10,677 nucleotides of DNA from CAZQGE01 sp964592815 (GTDB taxonomy: Bacteria > Bacillota > Clostridia > Christensenellales > CAG-917). Shown here in pieces: positions 6,592 to 10,677 of this stretch. Within the stretch, counting starts at the first letter, position 1; the number at the start of each line of letters is the position of its first letter. The stretch covers positions 1 through 10,677 of the forward strand of contig CAZQGE010000047.1 in the NCBI GenBank assembly GCA_964592815.1, read 5' to 3'. The position numbers and the translations under genes were made by a program. A model generated the notes under the pieces. The model saw only the letters and a list, made by a program, of their open reading frames with translations. It made no database searches and was not told where the DNA came from.

Positions 6592-8067
6592 TTATTTGCG
6601 TTTTTTCTCGTAAGAAATTCTCGTGTGTTGAATGCTCGGCAAAACTTCTGCAATTGTACTCTTTATTGTTGCAATATCTTTAAGGGTTATTGGGCATTCA
6701 TCAAATTGTCCTAAGTCCAACTTTTCGTCAACCAATTTGTTTATCCTTAAAATATAGTCTTCTCTTGTTTCAGGCGAATAGGCTCTTAACGCAGCCTCGA
6801 TTGTGTCGGCAATCATAATAATTGCACTAACCTTAGTCTGTGGTTTCGGCCCTGAATACGTAAATTTATCAACTGCTAAATCGCCTTCCTCTGTCAGAGT
6901 TAATGCCTTTCGATAAAAGTAACCGACTGGCGCAGTTCCGTGATGCTCTCTGCATATTGCCACAATTTCAGGCGGTAATTTATTCTGCTTTGCCAAAATT
7001 TCGCCAAACAAAGTATGTGAAGTTATCATGCTTACGCTGACTTCTGGAATTAGCTCATCGTGAGGATTGTAATTAGTCTGGTTTTCAGAAAAATATACGG
7101 GAGCTTTTAACTTTCCAATATCGTGGTAATAAGCCGCGCATCTTGCAAGTTGCGGATTTTCTCCTATTGCTTCCGCACAGGCTTCTGCTAAGTTTCCAAC
7201 CACCAACGAGTGATTAAACGTGCCTGGGGCTTCGCTTGCTAAACGCTTTAAGAGGGGATTGTTAAAGTTGCATAATTCGCTTAATTTGAAGTCGTCAGCT
7301 ACGTTAAAAATGCTTTCCAATATTGCGCACGATGGCATGAACAACATAATTGATGCCACACTAGCACCATACGACCACAACATATTAAAAATAATGCTTA
7401 TTGTCAAATCACCACTTGCGATTGTTGAAAACACAATAAACGGCAACGACAATAACGACGACAGCAACGCCACACCCAAAAATTTAATTCTCGTCAAATG
7501 TTGGTCGATTACGAAATTGATTGTTATTGCGCCAATAGCGTTGCAAATTACTGCACCCACAGCTTCCGCCACCGTAAAACTTACAGATGCTTGACCAACA
7601 AATATGTAGGTAATAATCAAGAACATTGACAGCACAACCGTGGAGTAAGTCGCAGATTTTCTATCAATCAATTCGGCAATCAACAACATAACAAACACAA
7701 TAGGCATTGCGTAAACGTTTAGGTATTTTACACATATCAATGTTGCAATATACGTTATTCCAATGATAAAAACAATCAAGCTAAATTTACGCAATATACT
7801 TTTTGGTTTGCTGAGTATTCCGTAAATTCCCATAAAGAGTAAGGCAAACAGCAAGAAATTTGCCAAAAATTTTCCAGCTGTTGAAAATCCGTTAGCTTTT
7901 GTAAACGCACCCAAAAAATCATCTACCAAAAATAAAGAAATCAACGTCATAACTGCCGTTGCGAGCAACGCAACAGGTAAGCATTTTACAACGTTCATCC
8001 AAAATTGTTGTGACTTTTGAATGTTTAGTCGTTGGGTATGTGAATATTGTGTCAAATCTTTACTCAT
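6592..8067 (-). CDS. pgpH: PgpH-type membrane HD phosphodiesterase (c-di-AMP) without the extracellular sensor domain
   Basis: Members of this 7TM-HD family hydrolyse the second messenger c-di-AMP to pApA. The first ~250 residues hold about eight hydrophobic segments (roughly 30-48, 66-86, 94-113, 117-133, 139-157, 165-187, 195-216 and 222-250). The cytosolic HD domain follows, with ligands H286 (FNHS), H315-D316 (YYHDIGK), H351, H375-H376 (EHHG) and D421. Family members such as B. subtilis YqfF are about 700 residues, with a large extracellular 7TMR-HDED domain between the first and second membrane segments. Here only about 19 residues join them and the protein is 491 long. The ATG overlaps the phoH stop by 4 nt, so no N-terminal part is missed. 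All HD ligands are present, so the enzyme looks active; loss of external sensing is inferred. Confidence 0.92.
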   Translation of the reverse strand: MSKDLTQYSHTQRLNIQKSQQFWMNVVKCLPVALLATAVMTLISLFLVDDFLGAFTKANGFSTAGKFLANFLLFALLFMGIYGILSKPKSILRKFSLIVFIIGITYIATLICVKYLNVYAMPIVFVMLLIAELIDRKSATYSTVVLSMFLIITYIFVGQASVSFTVAEAVGAVICNAIGAITINFVIDQHLTRIKFLGVALLSSLLSLPFIVFSTIASGDLTISIIFNMLWSYGASVASIMLFMPSCAILESIFNVADDFKLSELCNFNNPLLKRLASEAPGTFNHSLVVGNLAEACAEAIGENPQLARCAAYYHDIGKLKAPVYFSENQTNYNPHDELIPEVSVSMITSHTLFGEILAKQNKLPPEIVAICREHHGTAPVGYFYRKALTLTEEGDLAVDKFTYSGPKPQTKVSAIIMIADTIEAALRAYSPETREDYILRINKLVDEKLDLGQFDECPITLKDIATIKSTIAEVLPSIQHTRISYEKKRK

Positions 8068-9068
8068 ACTTTTTCACCCGTACTGTTGTTTTTTTCTTCG
8101 GCTAAATTTTCATATTTCCTTAAAGCCTCTTTTTCCGCCTTTTCATAGGCAAGCACTATTTTTGTTACCAATTCGTGTCTTACAACGTCTTTTGCATCAA
8201 ATTCCACAATTTTTATGTCATCAATGTCGTTAAGCACGCTTATTGCGTGGCGTAAACCACTTAATACGTTATGTGGCAAGTCAACTTGCGTTATGTCGCC
8301 CGTAACAACAATTCTGCTGTTTTCACCCATTCTCGTGAGAAACATTTTCATTTGTTCCTTTGTTGTGTTTTGGGCTTCATCAAGAATTATAAAGCTGTTT
8401 GACAACGTGCGCCCACGCATATATGCAAGAGGCGCAATTTCAATGCTTCCACGCTCAATAAGCCTCAAATATGTTTCTCCGCCTAGCATTTCTTGCAAGG
8501 CATCAAAAAGCGGACGTAAATACGGGTCAACCTTTTCGCTTAAATCACCTGGCAAAAACCCCAACTTTTCTCCCGCTTCAACAGCAGGACGCGTCAAAAT
8601 TATTTTGTCAATTTCGTGGTTTTTGAACGCATAAACCGCAAGCGCAACAGCAAGATATGTTTTACCCGTGCCAGCAGGTCCAACTCCAAAAACAATTTTG
8701 TTAGAGTTGATTGCATCAACGTATTTCTTTTGTCCAATAGTCTTAGGACGAATAACTTTTCCCCTAGCCGTAATCGCAACCGTTGACGTAAGCTCGTTTA
8801 TATCGGCAGTTTTGCCCAACTTTGCCAAATCTATCACCATATTGATTTGTTGAGCTTTAAGCGTATCCTTTTTTGCAAGGACAGTAAGAGCATCAATAGC
8901 TGCGCTAGCCTTGTCAACAGCTTCTTCTTCGCCTGAAATTTTCATAGTATTGCTGCCTAAAAATATGTTAACGTCAAAGGCATCTTCAAGTTTTCGCTTG
9001 TTTGCATCAAGTTCACCGAAGATTTCCATCAATATAGTTAAATCATCAAAAAATTTCTCTTTCGTCAT
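8064..9068 (-). CDS. phoH: PhoH family ATPase
   Basis: This is a cytosolic P-loop ATPase of the PhoH/PhoL family, related to helicase superfamily 1 folds and linked to RNA metabolism. Its precise substrate in Bacillota is not settled. The 334-residue protein has an N-terminal KH-like segment of about 100 residues. The ATPase core follows: Walker A GPAGTGKT at 130-137, the family motif TRPAVEAGEKLGFLPGD at 159-175, Walker B with DEAQN at 230-234, and VTGDITQVDLP at 255-265. The length is typical. The start is 2 nt past the yqfD stop and the end overlaps pgpH by 4 nt, which implies one transcript and coupled translation. The neighbours ybeY and pgpH are the usual ones. Confidence 0.95.
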   Translation of the reverse strand: MTKEKFFDDLTILMEIFGELDANKRKLEDAFDVNIFLGSNTMKISGEEEAVDKASAAIDALTVLAKKDTLKAQQINMVIDLAKLGKTADINELTSTVAITARGKVIRPKTIGQKKYVDAINSNKIVFGVGPAGTGKTYLAVALAVYAFKNHEIDKIILTRPAVEAGEKLGFLPGDLSEKVDPYLRPLFDALQEMLGGETYLRLIERGSIEIAPLAYMRGRTLSNSFIILDEAQNTTKEQMKMFLTRMGENSRIVVTGDITQVDLPHNVLSGLRHAISVLNDIDDIKIVEFDAKDVVRHELVTKIVLAYEKAEKEALRKYENLAEEKNNSTGEKV

Positions 9069-9070
9069 TG

Positions 9071-10207
9071 TCAGCTTATCTTTTCTTCACTTTCTATTGT
9101 TACACTCACCTTAACGCCATCCGCAGTTCTTTCTGAAAAGCACTTGACGTCCTTGATTTTTGCATAAGCAGGCAAGCTCTCAATTAGTTCTGTTTTGACC
9201 AAACTTTCCATTTCGCTTTGGTTTTTTTGTGTTTTATGCTCTTGAATGCTCCAATCTCTTATTCTCCAAGTATGTTTTGTGAATGGAATAAGAAAACCGT
9301 AGTCAAAGCTAGTATAAGATATTTCGCAGTTTTTACTCGCAAAATTAGGTTTTTTGGGGTTCTTGCCAAAAAAAGAATATCTTGTTATAACCTTTTCTTG
9401 TCCAAAAACCTTTTCTTTGACGATATCAGCAAAAAACATAGATTTTTTTCTGAACACACGTCCAAAAACTTCACCGCTTGCAGGAGCGTCAACCTTTTTT
9501 TCATTGACTTCAACAAAGTCGTCAATTAGAACGTCGCCCGTTTTTACTATGTCGCCATACTTAACAACCGCCGTACCGCCAAAGACCACAACTCTAGACA
9601 CAATAGCTTGACATTTTGAAAGCACTTTGCCTTTGCCAATATCAACAAAACTGCTTTCGTCTTTTTCGGGTATAATTGTGACTATAATATGACTGCCTTG
9701 CTTTTTGACAGAAGCAAACGCAACGCCGTCCAAGAGTGAAATTTGGTCAGATGCAAGTTTTAGTGTGTTATTGTTTGTTAGCGCGCCTTGAACAATTCCA
9801 TTTTGTTTCAAAATTGCCACGACTTTTGGATTTGAAACGTCGCCGTCAACGTGCAAAACAAATTTTGGATAAACAACGCTGAATGCAACAATTATACAAA
9901 TGCCTGCAAGTGCGCCAAATCGAAAGAAATTTCGTCTGACACACAGCCCAAATCCAACCATCTTTATTATTTTATAATTATAACATAGACTATCTAATTT
10001 AGCAATAATCTTGTTTAATTGTTTGGTTTTAACAGAAAAAGTAACTTTTTTAGACTCAAATTTCAAATTATTTAGCGGTGCAAATTCTGTAAGAATAAAA
10101 CATAATTTTCCAAGATTAGAGCCATACACCTCCAAAGTATATTTTCCATACGGATAATCGTGTTCTTTTCGCCTATTTTTAGCATTCAACACAGTCTTTT
10201 TATGCAA
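9071..10207 (-). CDS. yqfD: Sporulation-associated membrane protein YqfD
   Basis: The 378-residue product has a soluble N-terminal part, one membrane segment at about 97-113 and a C-terminal domain. The C-terminal domain contains the recognisable stretch GTAVVKYGDIVKTGDVLI at 211-228, typical of YqfD. In B. subtilis yqfCD belongs to the mother-cell sigma-E regulon, but the biochemical role is unknown. The start is a TTG at 10207. A TAA two codons upstream in the same frame rules out extension, and AGGTG lies 6 nt before the TTG. No ATG occurs in frame until residue 83; a GTG at residue 6 is an alternative. The gene overlaps yqfC by 8 nt and is followed after 2 nt by phoH. The first ~17 residues (many Lys and Arg) precede the conserved N-terminal region. 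Confidence 0.9.
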   Translation of the reverse strand: MHKKTVLNAKNRRKEHDYPYGKYTLEVYGSNLGKLCFILTEFAPLNNLKFESKKVTFSVKTKQLNKIIAKLDSLCYNYKIIKMVGFGLCVRRNFFRFGALAGICIIVAFSVVYPKFVLHVDGDVSNPKVVAILKQNGIVQGALTNNNTLKLASDQISLLDGVAFASVKKQGSHIIVTIIPEKDESSFVDIGKGKVLSKCQAIVSRVVVFGGTAVVKYGDIVKTGDVLIDDFVEVNEKKVDAPASGEVFGRVFRKKSMFFADIVKEKVFGQEKVITRYSFFGKNPKKPNFASKNCEISYTSFDYGFLIPFTKHTWRIRDWSIQEHKTQKNQSEMESLVKTELIESLPAYAKIKDVKCFSERTADGVKVSVTIESEEKIS

Positions 10208-10451
10208 AATTTACACCTATCAACTTGCCGTTTAGAATAATGTAATCTTTACCCATCTCAGAAACACAAAGTTTTTCGCCTTTAATTTCTAAAACGTTGC
10301 CCTTAACTTTAACCCTCACACACTCGTCGGAAAGCAAAAACACCTTTTTAATTCCTTGTAAAATCAAAGACGTATCGCCAAACAATGTCAACGTAAAAGG
10401 CAAAACTACTCCGTTTGCATCAAGTTTACTTTTAATTTCGTTTAGATACAT
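10200..10451 (-). CDS. yqfC: YqfC/YabP family sporulation-associated small protein
   Basis: This 83-residue protein fits the YqfC/YabP family: a core of short beta strands (LTLFGDTSLILQGIKKV), then a basic strand (VRVKVKGNVLEIKGEKL), ending in IILNGKLIGVNF. It lies directly ahead of yqfD with an 8-nt overlap, the classic yqfCD arrangement. YabP and YqfC are linked to spore formation in Bacillus, with no known enzymatic activity. No ribosome binding site precedes the ATG. An in-frame TAG three codons upstream fixes the longest start. A TTG at residue 17 with GGAG five bases before it is a possible alternative, but would cut the protein to about 67 residues, short for the family. Confidence 0.85.
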   Translation of the reverse strand: MYLNEIKSKLDANGVVLPFTLTLFGDTSLILQGIKKVFLLSDECVRVKVKGNVLEIKGEKLCVSEMGKDYIILNGKLIGVNFA

Positions 10452-10592
10452 ACAAAACTATATGCAGAAATCGAAAAAATTATGGATATTAAAACAATTT
10501 TTCAAAAAGAATTTATCATAATTTCAAAAATTTGTAGCTTGATATAAGTTTGATACAATTCACATAAAATTATAATTTTTACTGCTATTTAA

Positions 10593-10620
10593 TTTGTAAT
10601 CTGACGTTTAATTCTGTCAA
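10593..10620 (-). promoter_or_regulatory. Candidate sigma-A-type promoter upstream of yqfC
   Basis: On the minus strand a perfect -35 TTGACA (10620-10615) is followed after 16 bases by TACAAA (10598-10593), a 4-of-6 match to TATAAT. A second perfect TTGACA (10653-10648), also with a 16-base spacer, is followed by TAAAAA (10631-10626). Either would give a long leader (about 130-170 nt) before yqfC. The -10 matches are poor, so this is a candidate only. Confidence 0.35.
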
Positions 10621-10677
10621 TGATTTTTTTACCCTAGCATTTTATTTTGTCAACAACTTTTTGCCTTAGAATTTTAT
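10593..10677 (-). repeat. Degenerate ~33-bp tandem repeat running off the window edge
   Basis: Read on the minus strand, the segments starting at 10677 and 10645 both fit ATAAAATnCTARGGYAAAAA (17 of 20 identical). Each is followed within 5 bases by a perfect TTGACA (10653-10648 and 10620-10615). A third, more diverged unit follows (ATTAAACGTCAGATTACAAA). Comparing the two 33-base segments that begin with TTGACA gives 21 identities. The array may continue past the edge. Confidence 0.45.

Larger units (their letters stand above)
10452..10677. other. AT-rich leader upstream of yqfC
   Basis: These 226 bases to the window edge hold no gene I can support. They contain the repeats and promoter-like hexamers described separately, a palindromic ATTATAAT at 10569-10576 usable as a -10 on either strand, and a repeated TTTTTGAAA on the minus strand. 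The region is presumably the promoter and leader of the yqfC operon, but may also hold a promoter for a divergent plus-strand gene beyond the edge. Confidence 0.4.

Noticed and set aside
7220..7594. 124-codon open frame on the plus strand
   Set aside because: It is antisense to the pgpH membrane and HD-domain region. The apparent coding quality follows from the codon composition of the real gene.
8215..8634. 139-codon open frame on the plus strand
   Set aside because: It is antisense to the conserved ATPase core of phoH and shows no recognisable domain or ribosome binding site.
10593..10677. CRISPR array from the regularly spaced repeats
   Set aside because: The units are degenerate throughout, with no constant repeat and unique spacer pattern, only two to three copies are visible, and no cas gene is present.
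1..10677. Mobile element, phage, toxin-antitoxin or defence module
   Set aside because: No transposase, integrase, terminal inverted repeats, small toxin pair or nuclease-type defence domain is visible. The gene order is conserved housekeeping synteny.

Overview
The window is a compact, low-GC (about 35-40% by eye) bacterial chromosome segment using the standard bacterial code. Essentially every gene lies on the minus strand. Gene content and order (yqfC, yqfD, phoH, the pgpH/yqfF HD phosphodiesterase, ybeY, era, yqzL, recO, followed by a Sua5/TsaC-YwlE pair) point to a Bacillota bacterium, most likely an uncultured Clostridia lineage. This placement is an inference from synteny and protein style; no marker here fixes the genus.

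Read in the direction of transcription (right to left): the right edge (10677-10452) is a non-coding leader with degenerate ~33-bp tandem repeats carrying two perfect TTGACA hexamers. Next comes yqfC-yqfD-phoH-pgpH, packed with overlaps or 2-nt gaps, then ybeY after an 84-nt gap. In Bacillus, dgkA and cdd sit between ybeY and era. Here that place holds about 285 bp without a convincing gene but with inverted repeats and a stop-interrupted frame. A second packed block follows: era, a 36-residue yqzL-like gene, recO, a 604-residue lipoprotein of unknown function, a Sua5-type threonylcarbamoyl-AMP synthase, and a YwlE-type low-molecular-weight phosphatase. Last comes a stand-alone ferritin-like diiron protein with its own ribosome binding site and a strong hairpin behind it. 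The first ~56 bases may be the tail of a plus-strand gene converging on that hairpin.

Functionally this is mostly a housekeeping region: ribosome and rRNA maturation (Era, YbeY), recombination repair (RecO), tRNA t6A modification (Sua5/TsaC), c-di-AMP turnover (PgpH), sporulation-associated genes (YqfC/YqfD), RNA-related ATPase (PhoH), protein arginine dephosphorylation (YwlE-like) and iron or oxidative-stress handling (ferritin-like).

I see no defence system, mobile element, CRISPR array, tRNA or rRNA gene. The points most worth a second look are a PgpH that has lost its extracellular sensor domain, the non-coding ybeY-era gap, the operon-embedded lipoprotein with a WG-like repeat, and the repeat array at the right edge.
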